A stretch of 64,000 nucleotides of DNA from Streptomyces eurocidicus (GCF_002891295.1 NZ_LGUI01000002.1:682001-746000), one strand, 5' to 3'. Numbered from the stretch's first letter, positions 8,849-16,840 are shown. A program made the numbers and translations. Notes: generated by a model from the sequence alone, not told the origin.

Positions 8849-9757
8849 ATGCAGGCAATATCCAAGAAGTCGTCCATATGGGGCGCCGTCGCCCTGGCCG
8901 CGTTCGGCGTCGCCAGCCTGCCCGCGACGGCGCAGGCGGCCGCACAGGCCGGCCCGCTCGTCGGACTCGCCGGCAAGTGCCTGGACGTGCGCGGCGGCGT
9001 CCGTGACAACGGCACCCCGGTGCAGCTCTACGGCTGCAACGGCACGGAGTCCCAGCAGTGGATGTACGTCGAGCAGCCCGGTGAGATCGGCGCCACGATG
9101 ACCGCGTTCGGCAAGTGTCTGGACGTGGCGTCCAGCGGCACCGCCGACGGCACCCCCGTCCAGCTGTGGGACTGCAACGGCACGGGCGCCCAGAAGTGGG
9201 TGCGCTACCAGGGTGACGTCCTGGTCAACCCGCAGTCCAACAAGTGCCTGGACGTGCGCGGCGGCAACACCAACGACGGCACCCCGGTCCAGCTCTACAG
9301 CTGCAACTACACCGCGTCCCAGGTGTGGAAGTTCTCCGACGGCGGCCAGAACCCGAACCCGAACCCGGACACCAAGTCGCTGCAGCGCCAGGTCTTCGAC
9401 CTCGTCAACGACTACCGCGCGCAGCACGGCAAGGCGCGGCTCCAGTACGACCCGGTCGTCGAGCGCGCCGCCCAGGACGAGGCCGACGAGCAGGCCCGGC
9501 GCCAGCAGCAGGGCCACTACATCGGGACGATGGACTCGCTCCGCAAGTACGGCTACCCGCGCCCGTTCAGCGAGACCGCCGAGAACGCGGCGGGCGCCCG
9601 CGGCTTCTGGAAGGACGCCCCGTCGGTGGTCGACGCCTGGATCAAGGAGCCGCTGCACGAGCAGAATATCCTGGGCGACCAGCACAAGTACACCGGCGTC
9701 GGCGTGACGATCGACGCGAACGGCAACTACTGGTGGGCGCAGGACTTCGTCGGCTGA
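8849..9757 (+). CDS. Secreted ricin-type lectin (CBM13) fused to a CAP/SCP domain
   Basis: The protein has 302 residues. A signal peptide (residues 1-31, cleavage near AQAA) precedes a beta-trefoil with three repeats ending QQW (about 69), QKW (about 115) and QVW (about 158), each with a KCLDV start. A short Asn/Pro linker (NPNPNPD) joins it to a CAP domain (about 180-302) with SLQRQVFDLVNDYRAQHG, SETAENAAGA and a closing GNYWWAQDFVG. CAP domains in bacteria are secreted and mostly of unknown activity. The trefoil should bind sugar polymers such as xylan or galactose glycans. The gene follows two AfsR-like regulators, and its promoter carries matching repeats, so it may be their target. Confidence 0.88.
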   Translation: MQAISKKSSIWGAVALAAFGVASLPATAQAAAQAGPLVGLAGKCLDVRGGVRDNGTPVQLYGCNGTESQQWMYVEQPGEIGATMTAFGKCLDVASSGTADGTPVQLWDCNGTGAQKWVRYQGDVLVNPQSNKCLDVRGGNTNDGTPVQLYSCNYTASQVWKFSDGGQNPNPNPDTKSLQRQVFDLVNDYRAQHGKARLQYDPVVERAAQDEADEQARRQQQGHYIGTMDSLRKYGYPRPFSETAENAAGARGFWKDAPSVVDAWIKEPLHEQNILGDQHKYTGVGVTIDANGNYWWAQDFVG

Positions 9758-9937
9758 CCGAGCCCCGACGGCCCGCCCGCTCCCGTACGACCACCTCCGG
9801 GAGGCCGCTACCGCTGCGGGCGGGCGGCGGGGAGGGCGGGGAGCGCCCCGCTCCGCCCCCGGCCCGAGTGCCTCCCGGTCGGGCATGCCCCGGAACTCCG
9901 GCATCCTGGTTCTTTCCTACCAGGAGGCATTGGATCC

Positions 9938-10510
9938 GTGGAATTCCGGCTGCTCGGCACGGTGGCCATCGGCACCGAGACCGGCGACGTCCCGCTCGGC
10001 CCCGCCAAACGGCGCAGCCTGCTCGCCGCCCTGCTGCTGAGGCCTAACTACCCGCTCTCGGTCGAGCGGCTGACGGCGGCGCTCTGGGACCATGAGCCAC
10101 CGCTCCACGCGCGCGGGGTCATCCAGGGCCATGTGTCCAGGCTGCGGACCTTGCTCACGGCCGCCGGGGCCGGGACGCACGGGGTCGGGCTGATCACCCA
10201 GGGCGCGGGCTACGTCCTGCGGATGCCGGAGACGCTGCTGGACGCGCACCGCTTCGAGGAGCTGGTGGCCCTGGCCCGGGAGCAGTGCGCCCCGGCCGAC
10301 GCCGTGGCCACGTACCAGGAGGCGCCGTCGGACGTGAGCGGGACATCAGCCGGACGTGAGCGGCGCGTCAGCGGGCCGGGCAAGGATGAGCGGATCGCGG
10401 GAACGTACCGCGAGATCCACGTCTCCACCCGGGGAGCCCCGTCATGCGCACGTCCCGCATTCCCACCACGGCAGCGGTCGCCGCGGTCGCCACCGCCGCA
10501 CTGGCCCTGA
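9938..10510 (+). pseudogene. Truncated SARP regulator
   Basis: GTG 9938 follows AGGAGG by 10 bases. The first 110 or so residues are a good SARP winged helix (EFRLLGTVAIGTETGDVPLGPAKRRSLLAALLLRP to GHVSRLRTLLTAAG) and the first strand of a BTAD (LDAHRFEELVALAREQ). Similarity ends near base 10325. The rest of the frame is Arg/Pro rich and runs into the next gene's start, so it is not real coding sequence. A SARP needs at least the full BTAD (about 250 residues), so this is a 5' remnant. It may still make a DNA-binding fragment able to interfere with the two AfsR-like proteins upstream. Confidence 0.7.
10331..10387 (+). promoter_or_regulatory. Four 11-bp repeats upstream of a small secreted protein
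   Basis: GACGTGAGCGG (10331), GACATCAGCCG (10342), GACGTGAGCGG (10353) and CGCGTCAGCGG (10364) follow each other without gaps. A -10-like AAGGAT lies at 10382. The spacing matches the 8731 element, although the heptamer sequence differs. The repeats begin exactly where the SARP remnant stops resembling a protein. The tandem repeat is seen; regulator binding is inferred. Confidence 0.45.
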
Positions 10511-10908
10511 CCATGACCGTCGTCGGCACCGCCCTGGCGGCCACCGACGGCGATGGCGGCGCGGACGGGGCGGCGCCCCGCTCGACGGCCGCCTTCCAGG
10601 CCGCCGCCAAGCCGAAGGCCGGCGAGTCGCGCCCCGACAAGCCCCGGCCGAAGGCCGGCCAGTCGCGTCCTGAGCACCCCAGCAGCACCGAGGTTCCCCT
10701 GCCGAACCCCAGCGCCTTGCTCCGGGCCGGCCGCACACCGCGGTCGGTCCGGAGCCGCACGGGCCCGCTCGCTCAGCCGAGGTCGCTGCGGTACCAGTTC
10801 CAGCTGGTGGAGTTCTCGTTGTCCCAGACCTTCACCGGCCGGGAGACCGCGTCGTCACGACCCGCGAAGGTGTGCAGCGCGACCTCGTTCTTCCCGTCCT
10901 TCTCCTGA
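10444..10908 (+). CDS. Small secreted protein, possibly truncated at its 3' end
   Basis: ATG 10444 follows a GGGGAG ribosome site. Residues 1-33 are a good signal peptide (MRTSRIPTTAAVAAVATAAL, cleavage near ALA-AT). The next 50 residues are hydrophilic, with two PKAG.SRP units (KPKAGESRPDKPRPKAGQSRP). After about residue 105 the frame overlaps the 3' end of the convergent gene (10773-12890) by 136 bases and reads like antisense. The natural gene has therefore probably lost its own end. The mature part matches no family I recognise. Confidence 0.5.
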   Translation: MRTSRIPTTAAVAAVATAALALTMTVVGTALAATDGDGGADGAAPRSTAAFQAAAKPKAGESRPDKPRPKAGQSRPEHPSSTEVPLPNPSALLRAGRTPRSVRSRTGPLAQPRSLRYQFQLVEFSLSQTFTGRETASSRPAKVCSATSFFPSFS

Positions 10909-12890
10909 CCCTTGTTGTAGAGGACGCCCAGGTCGGCCTTGCCGTCGCCGTCGAAGTCACCGGCCACCAGCTTGCTGCGGTCGGCGTTCCAGCTGCCGGT
11001 CGTGGTGTCGTTGTTGTCCCACGCGCGCTTCGGCCCGGCGATGCCGTCGGTGCGGCCGTAGGCGATGTGGAAGGCGGTGCGGTTGCTTCCGGACTTGTCC
11101 TTGCCCTCGTCGTAGAGGATGCCGAGGTCGGCCTTGCCGTCGCCGTTGAAGTCGCCCGCGACCGGCTTGCTGCGCTCCCAGTTCCAGGACCCGGTGGTCC
11201 GGTCGTTGTTGTCCCAGACGCGCTTCGGCCGGGTGATGGCATCGGTGGTGCCGTAGCCGATGTGGAAGGCGGTGCGGAAGTCTCCGGTGTCGTCCTTGCC
11301 CTCGTTGTACAGGATGCCGAGGTCGGCCTTGCCGTCGCCGTTGAAGTCTCCGGCGACGGGCTTGCTGCGTTCCCAGTTCCAGGACCCGGTGGTGCGGTCG
11401 TTGTTGTCCCAGACGCGCTTCGGGCCCCGGATCCCGCCGTCGTACGAGTACATGATGTGGAAGGCCGTGTGGTTCATGTTGTCGTCGCCCTGGCCCTCGT
11501 TGTAGAGGATGCCGAGGTCGGCCTTGCCGTCGCCGTTGAAGTCGCCCGCGACCGGCTTGCTGCGCTCCCAGGTCCAGCTGCCCGTGGTCCGGTCGTTGTT
11601 GTCCCAGACCTTGGCCGGGGCCTTGAACGACTTGCCGTCGCTGAGGAACTCGTACAGCGAGGTGCGGAAGTCACCGGTGTCGTCCCGGCCGTCGTTGTAC
11701 AGGACCGCGACGTCCGTCTTCCCGTCGCCGTTGAAGTCCCCGACGGTCATCTTGCTGCGGTCGGCGTTCCAGCTCCCGGCGGAGGCCGCTTCGTTGTCCC
11801 ACACCTTGACGGGCGCGTCGAAGCCATGACCGTTGCTGGTGAACTTGTACAGCGAGGTCATGTTCTTGCCCGCGTCGGACCTGCCGTTGTTGTAGAGGAC
11901 GGCGATGTCGGCCTTGCCGTCGCCGTCGAAGTCGCCGGTGGTGGTGCTGGGGACAGCCTTGTTGGCGACGAAGAAGCCGGACGCGGCGGACATCGGGCCG
12001 TCCTTGCCGGCCGCGTTCTTGGCCCGGACGGTCAGGGTGTGCGGGCCGTCCGCCAGTTCGGTGGTGTCCAGGGACGCGGCGTACTGGGTGCCGGGGGTGG
12101 CGACGGACTCCACCAGCCGGCCGTCGACGTAGAACTCCATGCCGGTGGGGGTGCCGACGCTCTCGGACGCCGAGGCGGTGAGGGAGACCTGACCGTCCAG
12201 GATCGCCTGGTCCGCCGGGCCGGTCACCTTGGCCTCGGCCGGACCGGCGCCGGTGTCCTCGGCGCCCGGCTCGGGAGTGACGGGCCCGTCGACTATGTTG
12301 TCGTAACGGTACGCACCGTAGCCGTCGGTGGGGTGGCCCGAGAGCCAGGAGTCGTTGAGGTTCCCCACATAGCGCTGGGTGACCACTCTGCGGCCGCTCT
12401 CGGAGTAGTAGTAGAACGTCCGGGCCGACTTGTCGATCCAGCCGGCGAAGATGATGACGTGGCTCTGCGTGTTGTTGAGGATGTCGCCGGGTTTGAGGTC
12501 GGACGTGCTGATCCGGGTCGTGACATCGCGCAGGGACCAGGTGTTGCGGCTCTGCTTGAGCATCCAGGCCATGGAGACGTAGCCCGAGCAGTCCTGGCGG
12601 TACCAGCCGCCCGTCGCCTCGTCCTTGTACCAGCTGTAGGGCGAGTTGAGTCCGTTCTCGCTGTACGGAACCTTGTTGGCGGCCCAGTCTCTCGCCCGGT
12701 CCAGCACCTGTTGCCGTGTGACGCGGCTTCCCGCGGCGGCGCCGTGGCCGAGGGTGCCTGTCGAGACCACCGGCATCCCGTCGGACTGCCGGGATTCGGC
12801 GTGTGCCGTCCCGGTGGCAAGGGCGGCCGAGGCGATCGCGGTCACGAGGATCAGGGACGCGCCACGGCGGGCGGATTCCTTCAGAAGCAT
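10773..12890 (-). CDS. Secreted NlpC/P60-like wall hydrolase with Ig and FG-GAP repeats
   Basis: The protein has 705 residues. ATG 12890 was chosen for the GGAGACACCC site and the signal peptide (MLLKESARRGASLILVTAIA, cut near AHA). Residues about 45-205 form a cysteine-peptidase-like domain with YRQDCSGYVSMAW (nucleophile Cys) and SHVIIFAGW (His). An Ig-like domain (about 215-305) follows, then six FG-GAP/VCBS units, each with GDFxGDGKADxxxLY calcium-loop motifs and a WDNN..TTGSWNxxRSK strand, closed by WYRSDLG. The expected role is peptidoglycan or amide cleavage outside the cell, with the propeller as a binding or adhesion module. It forms a pair with the next gene, which has the same tail on a lysozyme-like head. 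Confidence 0.85.
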   Translation of the reverse strand: MLLKESARRGASLILVTAIASAALATGTAHAESRQSDGMPVVSTGTLGHGAAAGSRVTRQQVLDRARDWAANKVPYSENGLNSPYSWYKDEATGGWYRQDCSGYVSMAWMLKQSRNTWSLRDVTTRISTSDLKPGDILNNTQSHVIIFAGWIDKSARTFYYYSESGRRVVTQRYVGNLNDSWLSGHPTDGYGAYRYDNIVDGPVTPEPGAEDTGAGPAEAKVTGPADQAILDGQVSLTASASESVGTPTGMEFYVDGRLVESVATPGTQYAASLDTTELADGPHTLTVRAKNAAGKDGPMSAASGFFVANKAVPSTTTGDFDGDGKADIAVLYNNGRSDAGKNMTSLYKFTSNGHGFDAPVKVWDNEAASAGSWNADRSKMTVGDFNGDGKTDVAVLYNDGRDDTGDFRTSLYEFLSDGKSFKAPAKVWDNNDRTTGSWTWERSKPVAGDFNGDGKADLGILYNEGQGDDNMNHTAFHIMYSYDGGIRGPKRVWDNNDRTTGSWNWERSKPVAGDFNGDGKADLGILYNEGKDDTGDFRTAFHIGYGTTDAITRPKRVWDNNDRTTGSWNWERSKPVAGDFNGDGKADLGILYDEGKDKSGSNRTAFHIAYGRTDGIAGPKRAWDNNDTTTGSWNADRSKLVAGDFDGDGKADLGVLYNKGQEKDGKNEVALHTFAGRDDAVSRPVKVWDNENSTSWNWYRSDLG

Positions 12891-12970
12891 GGGTGTCTCC
12901 AGACACGTCGAAGCGAGGAACAACGCAGGTGACGAGAAGCCCCCGCGGGCAGGGGGCGTACTTCGCGGCC

Positions 12971-13050
12971 GCACAGGCGGTGCGGTGCCGCGTGGTGAGT
13001 GCCCGCATCACCTTGACGAAGCGCGTCGCGAAGATGTGACGGTGGAGACG
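12971..13050 (-). repeat. Conserved upstream block, copy A
   Basis: These 80 bases lie 81 bases before the start of the 10773-12890 gene. They are nearly identical to 15049-15129, which lies 40 bases before the start of the 13162-15009 gene, with few substitutions and one single-base insertion. The shared core, read on the plus strand, includes TGACGAAGCG, then GTCGCGAAGATGTGACGG. It is either a common control element or a relic of the duplication that produced both genes. Confidence 0.75.
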
Positions 13051-13082
13051 GAATTTCTTTTGAGTTGTTCCGGAGAAACCGA

Positions 13083-13113
13083 AGCCCCGCCGCGCTGTCG
13101 CACGGCGGGGGCT
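13083..13113 (-). terminator. Hairpin after the lysozyme-like FG-GAP gene
   Basis: AGCCCCGCCG (13083-13092) pairs with CGGCGGGGGCT (13103-13113) with one bulged G. It lies 49 bases past the stop of 13162-15009 on the minus strand. No T-run follows, as is usual in Streptomyces. Confidence 0.55.
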
Positions 13114-13161
13114 GGTGGGGTGGAGGCGACGGACGGCAGGGGGTTACGCGCCCGCCATGTG

Positions 13162-15009
13162 TCAGGCCAGGTCGCTGCGGTACCACCGCCAGGAGCTGAA
13201 CGTACGGCTGCCCCAGGACTCGGCCGGCGGGGAGACGGCCTCGGCGCGGCCGGCGAAGGTGAACAGCTTGACCTCGCCCTTGCCTTCGGGGGTCTCGCCG
13301 CTGTTGTAGAGGACGCCCAGGTCGGCCTTGCCGTCGCCGTCGAAGTCACCGGCGGTCGGCTTGGCGGAGTCGGCGTTCCAACTGCCGGTGGTGCGGTCGT
13401 TGTTGTCCCACGCGCGCTTGGGGGCGTTGACGCCGTCGGCGCGGCCGTAGGCGATGTGGAAGGCGGTGCGGTTGCTTCCGGTCTTGTCCTTGCCTTCGTC
13501 GTAGAGGATGCCGAGGTCGGCTTTGCCGTCGCCGTTGAAGTCTCCGGCGACGGGCTTGCTGCGTTCCCAGTTCCAGGATCCGGTGGTGCGGTCGTTGTTG
13601 TCCCAGACGCGCTTCGGCCCGGCGATGCCGTCGGCGCGGCCGTAGCCGATGTGGAAGGCGGTCCGGAAGTCGCCGGTGCTGTCCTTGCCCTCGTTGTAGA
13701 GGATGCCGAGGTCGGCTTTGCCGTCGCCGTTGAAGTCCCCGGCGACCGGCTTGCTGCTCTGCCAGTTCCAGGACCCGGTGGTGCGGTCATTGTTGTCCCA
13801 CGCCCGCTTGGGCTCCCGGATCCCGTCGGCCGTGGCGTAGGCGATGTGGAAGGCGGTGCGGAAGTCTCCGGTGTCGTCCCTTCCCTCGTTGTAGAGGATG
13901 CCGACGTCGGCCTTGCCGTCGCCGTTGAAGTCGCCCGCGACCGGCTTGGACCGCTTCCAGTCCCATGACCGGGTGCTCCGCCACCGCTTCACCGGCTTGT
14001 CGAAGCCGGAGCCGTGGCTGGTGAAGGTCCACAGCGCGGTGCGGTTGTTCCCGGCCTCGTCCCGGCCCTCGTTGTAGAGGACGCCGATGTCCGTCCTGCC
14101 GTCGCCGTTGAAGTCCCCAGCGGTGACCTTGGAATCGGCCCAGTCCCAGGAGCCGGAACCGGCCTCCAGGTTGTCCCACACCTTCACCGGCGTGGCGAAC
14201 GAGCCCTGGCCCGTGCTGAGCAGGGTCCACAGCGCGGTGTGGTTGTTGTCGCCCTCCCGGTCGTAGCCGTAGAGGATCGCGACGTCGGCCTTGCCGTCGC
14301 CGTCGAAGTCGCCGGTGGTACGGCCGGCCGTGCCCCGGTTGGCGACGAAGAAGGAGACGCCCGAGGACATCGGCCCGGTCCGGCCGGCGTCGTTGACCGC
14401 GCGGGCGGTCACGGTGTGCGGCCCCTCCGCCAGGGTCGTGGTGTCCAGGCTCACGCTGTACGAGGGCCCGGCCCCGGAAGCCGTACCGGCGGCGTCGCCG
14501 TCCACGAAGAAGGCGGCACCGGCCGGCTTCCCCGCCTCCTCGCTCACCGACGCGGACAGCGTGACCGTACCGCTGAGGACGCCGCGGTCCTCCGGGCCCG
14601 TGACGCGGGTGACGGGCGGGGTGGCGCGCGGGTACGGGTCGACGCCGTCGTCGACCAGGCCCTTCTCGCGGGCGCAGCTGCCCCACTGGCTCGCCCCGGA
14701 ACCCCGGAGGATCCTTTCCGCGACGGTGATCTGCTCCTTCTTGGACGCCTTGTGCGGGTACTCGGCGAACTCCCGTCCGTTGTAGGCGTCCCAGGTGGGC
14801 TTCATGATCTGGAGGCCGCCGTAGTACGGGCCGTCGGGGTTGACGACGGTCCAGTCGCCCGAGCTCTCGCACTGGGCCATCCGCTCCCACATCGCCAGGG
14901 AGGCGGCGGAGGCGGGAGAGGCGGAGGTGAGAAGCGCGGCGGGGGCGAGGGAGGAGAGGAGGGCGGCGGCGAGGGCGAGACGCACGGCGCCGCGGGGTCT
15001 TTCGGGCAT
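13162..15009 (-). CDS. Secreted lysozyme-like (transglycosylase) protein with Ig and FG-GAP repeats
   Basis: The protein has 615 residues. ATG 15009 is preceded by a GGAGGACGTCC-like site read on the minus strand and opens a signal peptide ending ASPASA. Residues about 35-115 are an Rpf/lysozyme-like fold: MWERMAQCESSGDWTVVNPD with the catalytic Glu, GPYYGGLQIMKPTWDAY and EQITVAERIL. An Ig-like domain (VTGPEDRGVLSGTVTLSAS, about 130-220) and six FG-GAP units follow, very like those of 10773-12890. Resuscitation-promoting-factor-type domains cleave peptidoglycan glycan strands in the wall. With its partner gene it would supply two different wall-cutting activities on one binding scaffold. The genes are in the same orientation, separated by 271 bases and probably not one operon. 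Confidence 0.87.
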   Translation of the reverse strand: MPERPRGAVRLALAAALLSSLAPAALLTSASPASAASLAMWERMAQCESSGDWTVVNPDGPYYGGLQIMKPTWDAYNGREFAEYPHKASKKEQITVAERILRGSGASQWGSCAREKGLVDDGVDPYPRATPPVTRVTGPEDRGVLSGTVTLSASVSEEAGKPAGAAFFVDGDAAGTASGAGPSYSVSLDTTTLAEGPHTVTARAVNDAGRTGPMSSGVSFFVANRGTAGRTTGDFDGDGKADVAILYGYDREGDNNHTALWTLLSTGQGSFATPVKVWDNLEAGSGSWDWADSKVTAGDFNGDGRTDIGVLYNEGRDEAGNNRTALWTFTSHGSGFDKPVKRWRSTRSWDWKRSKPVAGDFNGDGKADVGILYNEGRDDTGDFRTAFHIAYATADGIREPKRAWDNNDRTTGSWNWQSSKPVAGDFNGDGKADLGILYNEGKDSTGDFRTAFHIGYGRADGIAGPKRVWDNNDRTTGSWNWERSKPVAGDFNGDGKADLGILYDEGKDKTGSNRTAFHIAYGRADGVNAPKRAWDNNDRTTGSWNADSAKPTAGDFDGDGKADLGVLYNSGETPEGKGEVKLFTFAGRAEAVSPPAESWGSRTFSSWRWYRSDLA

Positions 15010-15593
15010 GGAGGACGTCCTGTGGAGGAGAGGAGGGCGTACCGCACCGCGCAGGCGGTGCGGTGCCGCATGGTGAGTGCCTGCTCCCACACTGACGAAG
15101 CGTGTCGCGAAGATGTGACGGCGGAGACGAAACCGGTCCGGGCCGGGCTGGGTCGCTCCGGCGGAACCGAAGCCTCCGCCACGCTGCGCGATGCTCGGTC
15201 ATGCCTCCCGGGGGGGGCTGCGGCTCCGGTACGGGGCTCCGTTCTTCCGCCCCGGGGCTCGACCCGCACGGCTTCCGCGTGTCATGCTCCACCCCCGGAT
15301 TGTGACGGCGGCATGAACACTGTCGTACAAGATCACTTCCGGGTGTGGCGCCCTTGCGCGCGGACGGCTCGCCGGGAGGCTCCGGGCGGGCGCGCCGCCG
15401 GGGCCTCCGCTTGCCTTGGCGTCACCCCCGTGATTTCAGGGCGGAGGCGGTCGGCGGGGGACTCCGGAAGGCCGTGCGCCGAACCGCGCCCGGGGTGTGC
15501 GGTGCCTCGAACCGGGTCGTATCAAGGTCAGTTGATGGCGTGACTCCTCTGTGGCAGGGTCGGGCCGAGATGCCAAGGGGGAGGGCACGGGAC
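15010..15593. other. Long noncoding region before the biosynthetic cluster
   Basis: 584 bases without a convincing gene. It holds copy B of the conserved upstream block (15049-15129), an eight-G run near 15210, a possible promoter reading toward the StrR-like gene (TTGTGA near 15300 and TACAAGAT near 15326), and an inverted repeat GCCTCCGC...GCGGAGGC spanning about 15402-15457. Open frames here are long only because of the GC content. Confidence 0.45.
15049..15129 (-). repeat. Conserved upstream block, copy B
   Basis: 81 bases nearly identical to 12971-13050 (see there). It sits immediately upstream of the lysozyme-like gene on the minus strand. Confidence 0.75.
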
Positions 15594-15686
15594 ATGACGT
15601 TTCACAATTCCTTCGGCCTGTCCGCCGAGCGGCGCCACGCCGATTCTCATGGGTACACGTCTCCGGGGCGGGCGGGAATTTCGTAG
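15594..15686 (+). CDS. Possible 30-residue peptide upstream of the StrR-like regulator
   Basis: ATG 15594 lies 9-10 bases after a strong GGGGGAGGG ribosome site and opens a 30-codon frame starting MTFHNSFGLSAERRH and ending GRAGIS. It has no signal peptide and no internal repeats. It is the only short frame with a good ribosome site near the ligase cluster. It could be a leader peptide, a small precursor, or chance. It lacks the multiple repeated cores expected of a pheganomycin-type precursor, so confidence is low. Confidence 0.3.
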   Translation: MTFHNSFGLSAERRHADSHGYTSPGRAGIS

Positions 15687-15802
15687 CCGGATCCCGCGGC
15701 GGGCGGTCTCCGTCCGCCGGTCCGTGCTGCCTTCATTCCTGTCGCGTTCCGGTCCTCTGTCGGAAATATGCGAGAAATTCAATGAAATCCCTCGGGAGTG
15801 CC

Positions 15803-16840
15803 ATGACGGCACCTCATTCGGCCCGCGTCCCGGGAAAGCGGGATGGATCCACCGTAGTGCTGGCACAGGTCAGTGACCTGTTCCTGGCCGATTCACCAAG
15901 AGTCGACGGCGTGGTGGAGGGTCATGTCCGAAAACTGGCCGGACTTGAAACCCCGCTTCCGCCGATCGTGGTCCAGCGCCACACGATGCGCGTCATCGAC
16001 GGAATGCACCGGTTACTCGCGGCCAAGCGCCGCGGTGCCGAACGGCTGCCGGTCCAGTTCTTCGACGGGAGCGACGAGGAGGCATTCCTCCTCGCCGTCA
16101 GGCTGAATGCCCAGCACGGCCTGCCGCTGTCACGGGCCGACCGGCGGGCGGCGGCGTCGCGATTCATCGCGTCCCACCCCGAGTGGTCCGACCGGCGGGT
16201 GGCCGCGACGACGGGCCTCTCGGCCGCCACCGTCGGGTCGATCCGGAAGCGTTCAACTGACGAAACCGCGCAGTTGACCGCCAGAACCGGCCGTGACGGC
16301 AAGGCGCGCCCGCTCAGACCGGCCGAAGGGCGGCTCCGCGCGGCCGAGCTGATCAAGGAACGGCCGGAGAGCTCGCTCCGGCAGATCGCGGCGGCCGCCG
16401 GGGTGGCCCCGGCGACCGTCCGGGACGTACGCGAACGGCTGCGCCAGGGGCGGGACCCCGTCCCGGACAAGCTCCGGAACCTCGACGGCGCGGACCGCCG
16501 CCCCTCCGCGACCGCCGGGCCGGCCACGCGGACCCGGTCCGCCACGGGCGTCCGGGCCGCCGCCGTGACGGATCCCGGCGGGACGAACCCTCTCCCGGAC
16601 GGGCCGTCCACCGCGGTGGACAGCCTGCGGCGGGATCCTTCCTTGCGCTTCTCCGAAGCGGGGCGGGAACTCCTGCGCCTCCTGACGGTCAACGCCATGC
16701 CCCGCGAGTCGTGGGAACAGCTGGCGGCCGCCGTCCCCGCGCACCGCCGTGACGTCTGCGCGAGTCTGGCGCGTGAACACGCCAGACGGTGGGCCGCGTT
16801 CTCCGATCTGCTGGCGCGGGAAGCGGAGTCGGCGGCCTGA
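15803..16840 (+). CDS. StrR-type ParB-fold pathway activator
   Basis: The protein has 345 residues. ATG 15803 has GGGAG 5 bases upstream; ATG 15782 is the alternative. Residues about 10-110 are a ParB/Spo0J-like domain (VDGVVEGHVRKLAGLETPLPPIVVQ, RVIDGMHRLLAAKRRGAERL). Two helix-turn-helix segments follow: WSDRRVAATTGLSAATVGSIRKR (about 120-150) and SSLRQIAAAAGVAPATVRDVRERL (about 190-215). StrR, NovG and relatives are of this length and activate neighbouring antibiotic genes. Codon 71 (16013-16015) is TTA, read in Streptomyces only by the bldA tRNA, so translation is probably tied to development. A StrR-like inverted repeat lies inside the gene (16251-16279). It likely controls the downstream biosynthetic operon. 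Confidence 0.88.
   Translation: MTAPHSARVPGKRDGSTVVLAQVSDLFLADSPRVDGVVEGHVRKLAGLETPLPPIVVQRHTMRVIDGMHRLLAAKRRGAERLPVQFFDGSDEEAFLLAVRLNAQHGLPLSRADRRAAASRFIASHPEWSDRRVAATTGLSAATVGSIRKRSTDETAQLTARTGRDGKARPLRPAEGRLRAAELIKERPESSLRQIAAAAGVAPATVRDVRERLRQGRDPVPDKLRNLDGADRRPSATAGPATRTRSATGVRAAAVTDPGGTNPLPDGPSTAVDSLRRDPSLRFSEAGRELLRLLTVNAMPRESWEQLAAAVPAHRRDVCASLAREHARRWAAFSDLLAREAESAA
16251..16279. promoter_or_regulatory. StrR-box-like inverted repeat inside the regulator gene
   Basis: GTTCAACTG (16251-16259) and CAGTTGACC (16271-16279) are separated by exactly 11 bases. The pattern GTTCGACTG-N11-CAGTCGAAC is established for StrR in streptomycin producers. Here the two arms are complementary at 8 of 9 positions. 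The intragenic position suggests autoregulation, or chance within coding sequence. Confidence 0.5.

Noticed and set aside
10872..12932. A long plus-strand frame of 686 codons with Val/Asp/Glu repeats
   Set aside because: It is the antisense of the FG-GAP repeats. Its apparent repetition comes from those repeats.
15200..15225. Assembly problem at the eight-G run
   Set aside because: It is noncoding, and nothing downstream depends on its length, so it was not treated as a frameshift site.
15513..15541. StrR box upstream of the regulator gene
   Set aside because: CAGTTGATG is a fair half-site, but the expected partner (GAACCGGGT) matches at only two of nine positions.
15345..15686. A 113-residue frame read from an upstream start
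   Set aside because: Its first part is Arg/Gly-rich with no ribosome site. Only the last 30 codons from ATG 15594 have a plausible start.
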